DNA of 64,000 nucleotides from Gordius sp. MW1 (taxonomy: Eukaryota; Nematomorpha; Gordioida; Gordea; Gordiidae), in NCBI GenBank assembly GCA_964036665.1, contig OZ038528.1, positions 11,848,501-11,912,500 of the forward strand, given 5' to 3'. Numbering within the stretch: the first letter of the stretch is position 1; each line of letters starts with the position of its first letter. A program made the position numbers and the translations under genes. This document shows, piece by piece, positions 8,930-24,441 of this stretch. Below the pieces are notes generated by a model. The model ran no database searches. It was not told the DNA's origin and saw nothing but the letters and a program-made list of their open reading frames with translations.

Positions 8930-11900
8930 CCGATGAAAGTTGTCGTTTTCAGACGTGGTTTCCATGATAAAGAGTAAAATTTTATCAGAATCAGAAAACT
9001 ATTACTTTGAAATCATGATCGCATAGTGCATTTTTGAAAAATTAAGCACTCACGTTGCGATACAACAAACTAATCGCAACAATAAAACGTTGTCTTTTGT
9101 CAAAATGATAGTTCTCGCAGCTTAAAACCTCTTTTCGGAAGTCAATCGAGGATAATAGGATTTTCAAATTGGCCTACTTTTATATATTTTTTCATGCTCT
9201 TTCATATAGAATCGAAAAAAATAAATATTTTTACCTTAAAATTTTTCACATATTTTTCTTTGAACCGTATTCATCCGATGAAAGTTGTCGTTTTCAGACG
9301 TGGTTTCCATGATAAAAAGTAAAAATTTATCGGAATCAGAAAACTATTACTTTGAAATCATGATCGCTTAGTGCATTTTTGAAAAATTAAGCACTCACGC
9401 TGCGATACAACAAACTAATCGCAACAATAAACGTTGTCTTTTGTCAAAATGATAGTTCTCGCAGCTTAAAACCTCTTTTCGGAAGTCAATCGAGGATAAT
9501 AGGATTTTCAAATTGGCCTACTTTTATATATTTTTTCATGCTCTTTCACATAGAATCGCAAAAAATAAATATTTTTACATCAAAATTTTTCACATATTTT
9601 TCTTTGAACAGTATTCATCCGATGAAAGTTGTCGTTTTCAGACGTGGTTTCCATGATAAAAAGTAAAAATTTATCAGAATCAGAAAACTATTACTTTGAA
9701 ATCATGATCGCATAGTGCATTTTTGAAAAATTAAGCACTCACGTTGCGATACAACAAACTAATCGCAACAATAAAACGTTGTCTTTTGTCAAAATGATAG
9801 TTCTCGCAGCTTAAAACCTCTTTTCGGAAGTCAATCGAGGATAATAGGATTCTCAAATTGGCCTACTATTATATATTTTTTCCTTTCACATAGAATCGAA
9901 AAAAATAAATATTTTTACCTCAAAATTTTTCACATATTTTTCTTTCAACCGTATTCATCCGATGAAAGTTGTCGTTTTCAGACGTGGTTTCCATGATAAA
10001 AAGTAAATATTTATCAGAATCAGAAAACTATTACTTTGAAATCATGATCGCTTAGTGCATTTTTGAAAAATTAAGCACTCACGTTGCGATACAACAAACT
10101 AATCGCAACAATAAAACGTTGTCTTTTGTCAAAATGATAGTTCTCGCAGCTTAAAACCTCTTTTCGGAAGTCAATCGAGGATAATAGGATTCTCAAATTG
10201 GCCTACTTTTATATATTATTTCATGCTCTTTCACATAGAATCGAAAAAAATAAATATTTTTACCTCAAAAGTTTTCACATATTTTTCTTTCAACCGTATT
10301 CATCCGATGAAGGTTGTCGTTTTCAGACGTGGTTTCCATGATAAAAAGTAAAAATTTATCAGAATCAGAAAACTATTACTTTGAAATCATGATCGCATAG
10401 TGCATTTTTGAAAAATTTAGCACTCACGTTGCGATACAACAAACTAATCGCAACAATAAAACGTTGTCTTTTGTCAAAATGATAGTTCTCGCAGCTTAAA
10501 ACCTCTTTTCGGAAGTCAATCGAGGATAATAGGATTCTCAAATTGGCCTACTTTTATATATTTTTTCATGCTCTTTTACATAGAATCGAAAAAAATAAAT
10601 ATTTTTACCTTAAAAGTTTTCACATATTTTTCTTTCAACCGTATTCATCCGATGAAAGTTGTCGTTTTCAGACGTGGTTTCCATGATAAAAAGTAAAAAT
10701 TTATCAGAATCAGAAAACTATTACTTTGAAATCATGATCGCATAGTGCATTTTTGAAAAATTAAGCACTCACGTTGCGATACAACAAACTAATCGCAACA
10801 ATAAAACGTTGTCTTTTGTCAAAATGATAGTTCTCGCAGCTTAAAACCTCTTTTCGGAAGTCAATGGAGGATAATAGGATTCTCAAACAGCCTACTTTTA
10901 TATATTTTTTCATGCTCTTTCACATAGAATCGAAAAAAATAAATATTTTTACCTCAAAATTTTTCACATATTTTTCTTTCAACCGTATTCATCCGATGAA
11001 AGTTGTCGTTTTCAGACGTGGTTTCCATGATAAAAAGTAAAAATTTATCAGAATCAGAAAACTATTACTTTGAAATCATGATCGCATAGTGCATTTTTGA
11101 AAAATTAAGCACTCACGTTGCGATACAACAAACTAATCGCAACAATAAAACGTTATCTTTTGTCAAAATGATATTTCTCGCAGCTTAAAACCTCTTTTCG
11201 GATGTCAATCGAGGATAATAGGATTCTCAAATTGACCTCCTTTTATATATTTTTTCATGCTCTTTCACATAGAATCGAAAAAAATAAATATTTTTACCTC
11301 AAAATTTTTCACATATTTTTCTTTGAACCGTATTCATCCGATGAAAGTTGTCGTTTTCCGACGTGGTTTCCATGATAAAAAGTAAAAATTTATCAGAATC
11401 AGAAAACTATTACTTTGAAATCATGATCGCATAGTGCATTTTTGAAAAATTAAGCACTCACGTTGCGATACAAAAAACTAATCGCAACAATAAAACGTTG
11501 TCTTTTGTCAAAATGATAGTTCTCGCAGCTTAAAACCTCTTTTCGGAAGTCAATCGAGGATAATAGGATTCTCAAATTGGCCTACTTTTATATATTTTTT
11601 CCTACTCTTTCACATAGAATCGAAAAAAAAAATATTTTTACCTCAAAATTTTTCACATATTTTTCTTTCAACGGTATTCATCCGATGAAAGTTGTCGTTT
11701 TCAGACGTGGTTTCCATGATAAAAAGTAAAAATTTATCAGAATCAGAAAACTATTACTTTGAAATCATGATCGCAGAGTGCATTTTTGAAAAATTAAGCA
11801 CTCACGTTGCGATACAAAAAACTAATCGCAACAATAAAACGTTGTCTTTTGTCAAAATGATAGTTCTCGCAGCTTAAAACCTCTTTTCGGGAGTCAATCG

Positions 11901-14900
11901 ATGATAATAGGATTCTCAAATTGGCCTACTTTTATATATTTTTTCATGCTCTTTCACATCGAATCGAAAAAAATAAATATTTTTACCTCAAAATTTTTCA
12001 CATATTTTTCTTTCAACCGTATTCATCCGATGAAAGTTGTCGTTTTCAGACGTGGTTTCCATGATAAAAAGTAAAAATTTATCAGAATCAGAAAACTATT
12101 ACTTTGAAATCATGATCGCATAGTGCATTTTTGAAAAATTAAGCACTCACGTTGCGATACAACAAACTAATCGCAACAATAAAACGTTGTCTTTTGTCAA
12201 AATGATAGTTCTCGCAGCTTAAAACCTCTTTTCGGAAGTCAATCGAGGATAATAGGATTCTCAAATTGGCCTACATTTATATATTTTTTCATGCTCTTTC
12301 ACATAGAATCGAAAAAAATAAATATTTTTACCTCAAAATTTTTCACATATTTTTCTTTGAACCGTATTCATCCGTAGAAAGTTGTCGTTTTCCAACGTGG
12401 TTTCCATGATAAAAAGTAAAAATTTATCAGAATCAGAAAACTATTACTTTGAAATCATGATCGCAGAGTGCATTTTTGAAAAATTAAGCACTCACGTTGC
12501 GATACAACAAACTAATCGCAACAATAAAACGTTGTCTTTTGTCAAAATGATAGTTCTCGCAGCTTAAAACCTCTTTTCGGAAGTCAATCGAGGATAATAA
12601 GATTCTCAAATTGGCCTACTATTATATATTTTTTCATGCTCTTTCACATAGAATCGAAAAAAATAAATATTTTTACCTCAAAATTTTTCACATATTTTTC
12701 TTTCAACCGTATTCATCCGATGAAAGTTGTCGTTTTCAGACGTGGTTTCCATGATAAAAAGTAAAAATTTATCAGAATCAGAAAACTATTACTTTGAAAT
12801 CATGATCGCATAGTGCATTTTTGAAAAATTAAGCACTCACGTTGCGATACAACAAACTAATCGCAACAATAAAACGTTGTCTTTTGTCAAAATGATAGTT
12901 CTCGCAGCTTAAAACCTCTTTTCGGAAGTCAATCGAGGGTAATAGGATTCTCAAATTGGCCTACTTTTATATATTTTTTCATGCTCTTTCACATAGAATC
13001 GAAAAAAATAAATATTTTTACCTCAAAATTTTTCACATATTTTTCTTTGAACCGTATTCATCCGATGAAAGTTGTCGTTTTCAGACGTGGTTTCCATGAT
13101 AAAAAGTAAAAATTTATCAGAATCAGAAAACTATTACTTTGAAATCATGATCGCATAGTGCATTTTTGAAAAATTAAGCACTCACGTTGCGATACAACAA
13201 ACTAATCGCAACAATAAAACGTTGTCTTTTATCAAAATGATAGTTCTCGCAGCTTAAAACCTCTTTTCGGAAGTCAATCGAAGATAATAGGATTCTCAAA
13301 TTGGCCTACTTTTATATATTTTTTCATGCTCTTTCACATAGAATCGAAAAAAATAAATATTTTTACCTCAAAATTTTTCACATATTTTTCTTTCAACCGT
13401 ATTCATCCGATGAAAGTTGTCGTTTTCAGACGTGGTTTCCATGATAAAAAGTAAAAATTTATCAGAATCAGAAAACTATTACTTTGAAATCATGATCGCA
13501 TAGTGCATTTTTGAAAAATTAAGCACTCACGTTGCGATACAACAAACTAATCGCAACAATAAAACGTTGTCTTTTGTCAAAATGATAGTTCTCGCAGCTT
13601 AAAACCTCTTTTCGGAAGTCAATCGAAGATAATAGGATTCTCAAATTGGCCTACTTTTATATATTTTTTCATGCTCTTTCACATAGATTCGAAAAAAATA
13701 AATATTTTTACCTCAAAATTTTTCACATATTTTTCTTTGAACCGTATTCATCCGATGAAAGTTGTCGTTTTCAGACGTGGTTTCCATGATAAAAAGTAAA
13801 AATTTATCAGAATCAGAAAACTATTACTTTGAAATCATGATCGCATAGTGCATTTTTGAAAAATTAAGCACTCACGTTGCGATACAACAAACTAATCGCA
13901 ACAATAAAACGTTGTCTTTTGTCAAAATGATAGTTCTCGCAGCTTAAAACCTCTTTTCGGAAGTCAATCGAGGATAATAGGATTCTCAAATTGGCCTACT
14001 TTTATATATTTTTTCATGCTCTTTCACATAGAATCGAAAAAAACAAATATTTTTACCTCAAAATTTTTCACATATTTTTCTTTGAACCGTATTCATCCGA
14101 TGAAAGTTGTCGTTTTCAGACGTGGTTTCCATGATAAAAAGTAAAAATTTATCAGAATCAGAAAACTATTACTTTGAAATCATGATCGCATAGTGCATTT
14201 TTGAAAAATTAAGCACTCACGTTGCGATACAACAAACTAATCGCAACAATAAAACGTTGTCTTTTGTCAAAATGATAGTTCTCGCAGCTTAAAACCTCTT
14301 TTCGGAAGTCAATCGAGGATAATAGGATTCTCAAATTGGCCTACTTTTATATATTTTTTCATGCTCTTTCACATCGAATCGAAAAAAATAAATATTTTTA
14401 CCTCAAAATTTTTCACATATTTTTCTTTCAACCGTATTCATCCGATGAAAGTTGTCGTTTTCCAACGTGGTTTCCATGATAAAAAGTAAAAATTTATCAG
14501 AATCAGAAAACTATTACTTTGAAATCATGATCGCATATTGCATTTTTGAAAAATTAAGCAGTTACGTTGCGATACAACAAACTAATCGCAACAATAAAAC
14601 GTTGTCTTTTGTGAAAATGATAGTTCTCGCAGCTTAAAACCTCTTTTCGGAAGTCAATCGAGGATAATAGGATTCTCAAATTGGCTTACTTTTATATATT
14701 TTTTTATGCTCTTTCACATAGAATCAAAAAAAAAATATTTTTACCTTAAAATATTTCACACATTTTTCTTTGAACCGTACATCCGATGAAAGTTGTCGTT
14801 TTCAGAGGTGGTTTCCTTGATAAAAAGTAAAAATTTATCAGAATCAGAAAACTATTACTTTGAAATCATGATCGCATAGTGCATTTTTGAAAAATTAAGC

Positions 14901-17829
14901 ACTCACGTTGCGATACAACAAACTAATCGCAACAATAAAACGTTGTCTTTTGTCAAAATGATAGTTCTCGCAGCTTAAAACCTCTTTTCGGAAGTCAATC
15001 GAGGATAATAGGATTCTCAAATTGGCTTACTTTTATATATTTTTTCATGCTCTTTCACATAGAATCGAAAAAAAAAATATTTTTACCTCAAAATTTTTCA
15101 CATATTATTATTTCAGCCGTATTCATCCGAAGAAAGTTGTCGTTTTCAGACGTCGTTTCCATGATAAAAAGTAAAAATTTATCAGAATCAGAAAACTATT
15201 ACTTTGAAATCATGATCGCATATTGCATTTTTGAAAAATTAAGCAGTTACGTTGCGATACAACAAACTAATCGCAACAATAAAACGTTGTCTTTTGTGAA
15301 AATGATAGTTCTCGCAGCTTAAAACCTCTTTTCGGAAGTCAATCGAGGATAATAGGATTCTCAAATTGGCTTACTTTTATATATTTTTTTATGCTCTTTC
15401 ACATAGAATCGAAAAAAATAAATATTTTTACCTTAAAATTTTGAACCGTATTCATCCGATGAAAGTTGTCGTTTTCAGACGTGGTTTCCATGATAAAAAG
15501 TAAAAATTTATCAGAATCAGAAAACTATTACTTTGAAATCATGATCGCATAGTGCATTTTTGAAAAATTAAGCACTCACGTTGCGATACAACAAACTAAT
15601 CGCAACAATAAAACGTTGTCTTTTGTCAAAATGATAGTTCTCGCAGCTTAAAACCTCTTTTCGGAAGTCAATCGAGGATAATAGGATTCTCAAATTGGCT
15701 TACTTTTATATATTTTTTCATGCTCTTTCACATAAAATTGAAAAAAAAAATATTTTTACCTCTAAATTTTTCACATATTTTTCTTTGAACCGTATTCATC
15801 CGAAGAAAGTTGTCGTTTTCAGACGTGGTTTCCATGATAAAAAGTAAAAATTTATCAGAATCAGAAAACTATTACTTTGAAATCATGATCGCATAGTGCA
15901 TTTTTGAAAAATTAAGCACTCACGTTGCGATACAACAAACTAATCGCAACAATAAAACGTTGTCTTTTGTCAAAATGATAGTTCTCGCAGCTTAAAACCT
16001 CTTTTCGGATGTCAATCGAGTATAATAGGATTCTCAAATTGGCTTACTTTTATATATATTTTTTCATGCTCTTTCACATAGAATCAAAAAAAAAATATAT
16101 TATTACCTCAAAATTTTTCACATATTTTTCTTTGAACCGTATTCATCCGATGAAAGTTGTCGTTTTCAGACGTGGTTTCCTTGATAAAAAGTAAAAATTT
16201 ATAAGAATCAGAAAACTATTACTTTGAAATCATGATCGCATAGTGCATTTTTGAAAAATTAAGCACTCACGTTGCGATACAACAAACTAATCGCAACAAT
16301 AAAACGTTGTCTTTTGTCAAAATGATAGTTCTCGCAGCTTAAAACCTCTTTTCGGAAGTCAATCGAGGATAATAGGATTCTCAAATTGGCTTACTTTTAT
16401 ATATTTTTTTATGCTCTTTCACATAGAATCGAAAAAAATAAATATTTTTACCTTAAAATTTTTCACATATTTTTCTTTGAACCGTATTCATCCGATGAAA
16501 GTTGTCGTTTTCAGACGTGGTTTCCATGATAAAAAGTAAAGATTTATCAGAATCAGAAAACTATTACTTTGAAATCATGATCGCATAGTGCATTTTTGAA
16601 AAATTAAGCACTCACGTTGCGATACAACAAACTAATCGCAACAATAAAACGTTGTCTTTTGTCAAAATGATAGTTCTCGCAGCTTGAAACCTCTTTTCGG
16701 AAGTCAATCGAGGATAATAGGATTCTCAATTTGGCCTACTTTTATATATTTTTTCATGCTCTTTCACATAGAATCGAAAAAAGTAAATATTATTACCTCA
16801 AAAGTTTTCACATATTTTTCTTTGAACCGTATTCATCCGATGAAAGTTGTCGTTTTCAGACGTGGTTTCCTTGATAAAAAATTTATAAGAATCAGAAAAC
16901 TATTACTTTGAAATCATGATCGCATAGTGCATTTTTGAAAAATTAAGCACTCACGTTGCGATACAACAAACTAATCGCAACAATAAAACGTTGTCTTTTG
17001 TCAAAATGATAGTTCTCGCAGCTTAAAACCTCTTTTCGGAAGTCAATCGAGGATAATAGGATTCTCAAACAGCCTACTTTTATATATTTTTTTATGCTCT
17101 TTCACATAGAATCGAAAAAAATAAATATTTTTACCTTAAAATTTTTCACATATTTTTCTTTGAACCGTATTCATCCGATGAAAGTTGTCGTTTTCAGACG
17201 TGGTTTCCATGATAAAAAGTAAAGATTTATCAGAATCAGAAAACTATTACTTTGAAATCATGATCGCATAGTGCATTTTTGAAAAATTAAGCACTCACGT
17301 TGCGATACAACAAACTAATCGCAACAATAAAACGTTGTCTTTTGTCAAAATGATAGTTCTCGCAGCTTGAAACCTCTTTTCGGAAGTCAATCGAGGATAA
17401 TAGGATTCTCAATTTGGCCTACTTTTATATATTTTTTCATGCTCTTTCACATAGAATCGAAAAAAGTAAATATTTTTACCTCAAAAGTTTTCACATATTT
17501 TTCTTTCAAGCGTATTCATCCGGTGAAAGTTGTCGTTTTCAGATGTGGTTTCCATGATAAAAAGTAAAAATTTATCAGAATCAGAAAACTATTACTTTGA
17601 AATCATGATCGCATAGTGCATTTTTGAAAAATTAAGCACTCACGTTGCGATACAACAAACTAATCGCAACAATAAAACGTTGTCTTTTGTCAAAATGATA
17701 GTTCTCGCAGCTTAAAACCTCTTTTCGGATGTCAGTCGAGGATAATAGGATTCTCAAATTGGCCTACTTTTATATATTTTTTCATGCTCTTTCACATAGA
17801 ATCAAAAAAAAAATATTTTTACCTCAAAA

Positions 17830-20340
17830 TTTTTCACATATTTTTCTTTGAACCGTATTCATACGAAGAAAGTTGTCGTTTTCAGACGTGGTTTCCTTGA
17901 TAAAAAGTAAAAATTTATCAGAATCAGAAAACTATTACTTTGAAATCATGATCGCATAGTGCATTTTTGAAAAATTAAGCACTCACGTTGCGATACAACA
18001 AACTAATCGCAACAATAAAACGTTGTCTTTTGTCAAAATGATAGTTCTCGCAGCTTAAAACCTCTTTTCGGAAGTCAATCGATGATAATAGGATTCTCAA
18101 ATTGGCCTACTTTTATATATTTTTTCATGCTCTTTCACATAGAATCAAAAAAAAAATATATTATTACCTCAAAATTTTTCACATATTTTTCTTTGAACCG
18201 TATTCATCCGATGAAAGTTGTCGTTTTCAGACGTGGTATCCTTGATAAAAAGTAAAGATTTATCAGAATCAGAAAACTATTACTTTGAAATCATGGTCGC
18301 ATAGTGCATTTTTGAAAAATTAAGCACTCACGTTGCGATACAACAAACTAATCGCAACAATAAAACGTTGTCTTTTGTCAAAATGATAGTTCTCGCAGCT
18401 TGAAACCTCTTTTCGGAAGTCAATCGAGGATAATAGGATTCTCAAATTGGCCTACTTTTATATATTTTTTCATGCTCTTTCACATAGAATCGAAATTTAC
18501 CTCAAAATTTTTCACATATTTTTCTTTCAAACGTATTCATCCGATGAAAGTTGTCGTTTTCAGACGTGGTTTCCATGATAAAAAGTAAAGATTTATCAGA
18601 ATCAGAAAACTATTACTTTGAAATCATGATCGCATAGTGCATTTTTGAAAAATTAAGCCACGTTGCGATACAACAAACTAATCGCAACAATAAAACGTTG
18701 TCTTTTGTCAAAATGATAGTTCTCGCAGCTTGAAACCTCTTTTCGGAAGTCAATCGAGGATAATAGGATTCTCAAATTGGCCTACTTTTATATATTTTTT
18801 CATGCTCTTTCACATAAAATCAAAAAAAAAATATTTTTACCTCAAAATTTTTCACATATTTTTCTTTGAACCGTATTCATCCGATGAAAGTTGTCGTTTT
18901 CAGACGTGGTATCCTTGATAAAAAGTAAAAATTTATCAGAATCAGAAAACTATTACTTTGAAATCATGATCGCATAGTGCATTTTTGAAAAATTAAGCAC
19001 TCACGTTGCGATACAACAAACTAATCGCAACAATAAAACGTTGTCTTTTGTCAAAATGATAGTTCTCGCAGCTTAAAACCTCTTTTCGGAAGTCAATCGA
19101 TGATAATAGGATTCTCAAATTGGCCTACTTTTATATATTTTTTCATGCTCTTTCACATAGAATCAAAAAAAATAAATATTTTTACCTTAAAATTTTTCAC
19201 ATATTTTTCTTTCAAACGTATTCATCCGATGAAAGTTGTCGTTTTCAGACGTGGTTTCCATGATAAAAAGTAAAAATTTATCAGAATCAGAAAACTATTA
19301 CTTTGAAATCATGATCGCATAGTGCATTTTTGAAAAATTAAGCACTCACGTTGCGATACAACAAACTAATCGCAACAATAAAACGTTGTCTTTTGTCAAA
19401 ATGATAGTTCTCGCAGCTTGAAACCTCTTTTCGGAAGTCAATCGAGGATAATAGGATTCTCAAATTGGCTTACTTTTATATATTTTTTCATGCTCTTTCA
19501 CATAGAATCGAAAAAAAAAAATATTTTTACCTCAAAATTTTTCACATATTTTTCTTTGAACCGTATTCATCCGAAGAAAGTTGTCGTTTTCAGACGTGGT
19601 TTCCATGATAAAAAGTAAAAATTAATCAGAATCAGAAAACTATTACTTTGAAATCATGATCGCAAAGTGCATTTTTGAAAAATTAAGAACTCACGTTGCG
19701 ATACAACAAACTAATCGCAACAATAAAACGTTGTCTTTTGTCAAAATGATAGTTCTCGCAGCTTAAAACCTCTTTTCGGAAGTCAATCGATGATAATAGG
19801 ATTCTCAAATTGGCCTACTTTTATATATTTTTTCATGCTCTTTCACATAGAATCGAAAAAAATAAATATTTTTACCTCAAAATTTTCACATATTTTTCTT
19901 TGAACCGTATTCATCCGATGAAAGTTGTCGTTTTCAGACGTGGTATCCTTGATAAAAAGTAAAAATTTATCAGAATCAGAAAACTATTACTTTGAAATCA
20001 GATCGCATAGTGCATTTTTGAAAAATTAAGAACTCACGTTGCGATACAAAAAACTAATCGCAACAATAAAACGTTGTTTTTTGTCAAAATGATAGTTCTC
20101 GCAGCTTAAAACCTCTTTTCGGAAGTCAATCGAGGATAATAGGATTCTCAAATTGGCCTACTTTTATATATTTTTTCATGCTCTTTCACATAGAATCGAA
20201 AAAAATAAATATTTTTACCTCAAAATATTTCACATATTTTTCTTTGAACCGTATTCATCCGATGAAAGTTGTCGTTTTCAGACGTGGTTTCCATGATAAA
20301 AAGTAAAAATTTATCAGAATCAGAAAACTATTACTTTGAA
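17830..20340 (+). repeat. Duplicated block, copy 1 (offset 4,101 bp, about 2.5 kb)
   Basis: Rare markers recur 4,101 bp downstream: CATACGAAG (17860 and 21961), TCATGGTCGC (18291 and 22392) and CAAAATATTTC (20221 and 24322). Marker monomers with GCAGCTTGAAACC or GTGGTATCC are frequent here. Matching starts near 17830 and ends near 20341. Edges are approximate. Confidence 0.85.
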
Positions 20341-21930
20341 ATCAGATCGCATAGTGCATTTTTGAAAAATTAAGAACTCACGTTGCGATACAAAAAACTA
20401 ATCGCAACAATAAAACGTTGTTTTTTGTCAAAATGATAGTTCTCGCAGCTTAAAACCTCTTTTCGGAAGTCAATCGAGGATAATAGGATTCTCAAATTGG
20501 CCTACTTTTATATATTTTTTCATGCTCTTTCACATAGAATCGAAAAAAGTAAATATTTTTACCTCAAAAGTTTTCACATATTTTTCTTTCAAGCGTATTC
20601 ATCCGGTGAAAGTTGTCGTTTTCAGATGTGGTTTCCATGATAAAAAGTAAAAATTTATCAGAATCAGAAAACTATTACTTTGAAATCATGATCGCATAGT
20701 GCATTTTTGAAAAATTAAGCACTCACGTTGCGATACAACAAACTAATCGCAACAATAAAACGTTGTCTTTTGTCAAAATGATAGTTCTCGCAGCTTAAAA
20801 CCTCTTTTCGGATGTCAGTCGAGGATAATAGGATTCTCAAATTGGCCTACTTTTATATATTTTTTCATGCTCTTTCACATAGAATCGAAATTTACCTCAA
20901 AATTTTTCACATATTTTTCTTTCAAACGTATTCATCCGATGAAAGTTGTCGTTTTCAGACGTGGTTTCCATGATAAAAAGTAAAGATTTATCAGAATCAG
21001 AAAACTATTACTTTGAAATCATGATCGCATAGTGCATTTTTGAAAAATTAAGCCACGTTGCGATACAACAAACTAATCGCAACAATAAAACGTTGTCTTT
21101 TGTCAAAATGATAGTTCTCGCAGCTTGAAACCTCTTTTCGGAAGTCAATCGAGGATAATAGGATTCTCAAATTGGCCTACTTTTATATATTTTTTCATGC
21201 TCTTTCACATAAAATCAAAAAAAAAATATTTTTACCTCAAAATTTTTCACATATTTTTCTTTGAACCGTATTCATCCGATGAAAGTTGTCGTTTTCAGAC
21301 GTGGTATCCTTGATAAAAAGTAAAAATTTATCAGAATCAGAAAACTATTACTTTGAAATCATGATCGCATAGTGCATTTTTGAAAAATTAAGCACTCACG
21401 TTGCGATACAACAAACTAATCGCAACAATAAAACGTTGTCTTTTGTCAAAATGATAGTTCTCGCAGCTTAAAACCTCTTTTCGGAAGTCAATCGATGATA
21501 ATAGGATTCTCAAATTGGCCTACTTTTATATATTTTTTCATGCTCTTTCACATAGAATCGAAAAAAATAAATATTTTTACCTCAAAATTTTCACATATTT
21601 TTCTTTGAACCGTATTCATCCGATGAAAGTTGTCGTTTTCAGACGTGGTATCCTTGATAAAAAGTAAAAATTTATCAGAATCAGAAAACTATTACTTTGA
21701 AATCAGATCGCATAGTGCATTTTTGAAAAATTAAGAACTCACGTTGCGATACAAAAAACTAATTGCAACAATAAAACGTTGTTTTTTGTCAAAATGATAG
21801 TTCTCGCAGCTTAAAACCTCTTTTCGGAAGTCAATCGAGGATAATAGGATTCTCAAATTGGCCTACTTTTATATATTTTTTCATGCTCTTTCACATAGAA
21901 TCGAAAAAAATAAATATTTTTACCTCAAAA

Positions 21931-24441
21931 TTTTTCACATATTTTTCTTTGAACCGTATTCATACGAAGAAAGTTGTCGTTTTCAGACGTGGTTTCCTTG
22001 ATAAAAAGTAAAAATTTATCAGAATCAGAAAACTATTACTTTGAAATCATGATCGCATAGTGCATTTTTGAAAAATTAAGCACTCACGTTGCGATACAAC
22101 AAACTAATCGCAACAATAAAACGTTGTCTTTTGTCAAAATGATAGTTCTCGCAGCTTAAAACCTCTTTTCGGAAGTCAATCGATGATAATAGGATTCTCA
22201 AATTGGCCTACTTTTATATATTTTTTCATGCTCTTTCACATAGAATCAAAAAAAAAATATATTATTACCTCAAAATTTTTCACATATTTTTCTTTGAACC
22301 GTATTCATCCGATGAAAGTTGTCGTTTTCAGACGTGGTATCCTTGATAAAAAGTAAAGATTTATCAGAATCAGAAAACTATTACTTTGAAATCATGGTCG
22401 CATAGTGCATTTTTGAAAAATTAAGCACTCACGTTGCGATACAACAAACTAATCGCAACAATAAAACGTTGTCTTTTGTCAAAATGATAGTTCTCGCAGC
22501 TTGAAACCTCTTTTCGGAAGTCAATCGAGGATAATAGGATTCTCAAATTGGCCTACTTTTATATATTTTTTCATGCTCTTTCACATAGAATCGAAATTTA
22601 CCTCAAAATTTTTCACATATTTTTCTTTCAAACGTATTCACCCGATGAAAGTTGTCGTTTTCAGACGTGGTTTCCATGATAAAAAGTAAAGATTTATCAG
22701 AATCAGAAAACTATTACTTTGAAATCATGATCGCATAGTGCATTTTTGAAAAATTAAGCCACGTTGCGATACAACAAACTAATCGCAACAATAAAACGTT
22801 GTCTTTTGTCAAAATGATAGTTCTCGCAGCTTGAAACCTCTTTTCGGAAGTCAATCGAGGATAATAGGATTCTCAAATTGGCCTACTTTTATATATTTTT
22901 TCATGCTCTTTCACATAAAATCAAAAAAAAAATATTTTTACCTCAAAATTTTTCACATATTTTTCTTTGAACCGTATTCATCCGATGAAAGTTGTCGTTT
23001 TCAGACGTGGTATCCTTGATAAAAAGTAAAAATTTATCAGAATCAGAAAACTATTACTTTGAAATCATGATCGCATAGTGCATTTTTGAAAAATTAAGCA
23101 CTCACGTTGCGATACAACAAACTAATCGCAACAATAAAACGTTGTCTTTTGTCAAAATGATAGTTCTCGCAGCTTAAAACCTCTTTTCGGAAGTCAATCG
23201 ATGATAATAGGATTCTCAAATTGGCCTACTTTTATATATTTTTTCATGCTCTTTCACATAGAATCAAAAAAAATAAATATTTTTACCTTAAAATTTTTCA
23301 CATATTTTTCTTTCAAACGTATTCATCCGATGAAAGTTGTCGTTTTCAGACGTGGTTTCCATGATAAAAAGTAAAAATTTATCAGAATCAGAAAACTATT
23401 ACTTTGAAATCATGATCGCATAGTGCATTTTTGAAAAATTAAGCACTCACGTTGCGATACAACAAACTAATCGCAACAATAAAACGTTGTCTTTTGTCAA
23501 AATGATAGTTCTCGCAGCTTGAAACCTCTTTTCGGAAGTCAATCGAGGATAATAGGATTCTCAAATTGGCTTACTTTTATATATTTTTTCATGCTCTTTC
23601 ACATAGAATCGAAAAAAAAAAATATTTTTACCTCAAAATTTTTCACATATTTTTCTTTGAACCGTATTCATCCGAAGAAAGTTGTCGTTTTCAGACGTGG
23701 TTTCCATGATAAAAAGTAAAAATTAATCAGAATCAGAAAACTATTACTTTGAAATCATGATCGCAAAGTGCATTTTTGAAAAATTAAGAACTCACGTTGC
23801 GATACAACAAACTAATCGCAACAATAAAACGTTGTCTTTTGTCAAAATGATAGTTCTCGCAGCTTAAAACCTCTTTTCGGAAGTCAATCGATGATAATAG
23901 GATTCTCAAATTGGCCTACTTTTATATATTTTTTCATGCTCTTTCACATAGAATCGAAAAAAATAAATATTTTTACCTCAAAATTTTCACATATTTTTCT
24001 TTGAACCGTATTCATCCGATGAAAGTTGTCGTTTTCAGACGTGGTATCCTTGATAAAAAGTAAAAATTTATCAGAATCAGAAAACTATTACTTTGAAATC
24101 AGATCGCATAGTGCATTTTTGAAAAATTAAGAACTCACGTTGCGATACAAAAAACTAATCGCAACAATAAAACGTTGTTTTTTGTCAAAATGATAGTTCT
24201 CGCAGCTTAAAACCTCTTTTCGGAAGTCAATCGAGGATAATAGGATTCTCAAATTGGCCTACTTTTATATATTTTTTCATGCTCTTTCACATAGAATCGA
24301 AAAAAATAAATATTTTTACCTCAAAATATTTCACATATTTTTCTTTGAACCGTATTCATCCGATGAAAGTTGTCGTTTTCAGACGTGGTTTCCATGATAA
24401 AAAGTAAAAATTTATCAGAATCAGAAAACTATTACTTTGAA
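21931..24441 (+). repeat. Duplicated block, copy 2 (offset 4,101 bp)
   Basis: Partner of 17830-20340. The interval between the copies is itself patchwork: about 20540-20875 matches 17457-17792 at offset 3,083 (CAAGCGTATTC with CCGGTGAAAG and GTCAGTCGAG), and about 20880-21590 matches 18485-19195 at offset 2,395 over most of its length. Successive overlapping exchanges explain this best. Confidence 0.85.

Larger units (their letters stand above)
5938..9739 (+). repeat. Six-monomer tandem duplication, unit 2, containing the hAT insertion
   Basis: The second copy of the 2,066-bp unit, lengthened by 1,736 bp (1,728-bp transposon plus 8-bp duplication). The offset to unit 1 is 2,066 before the insertion and 3,802 after it, exactly as expected. 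Matching private variants continue across the element: GATTTTCAAATTGG, AAATTTATCGG, AATAAACGTTG and GAACAGTATTC. Matching ends near 9783, where CTTATGTC is CTTTTGTC. Confidence 0.9.

Noticed and set aside
16684-16911. Recurrent 62-75 residue frames starting MKPLFGSQSR (also near 17367, 18400, 18730, 19418, 21125, 22501, 22831 and 23519)
   Set aside because: Another satellite frame, opened when GCAGCTTAAAACC becomes GCAGCTTGAAACC. The apparent repetition of a gene is only the duplication of that variant monomer.
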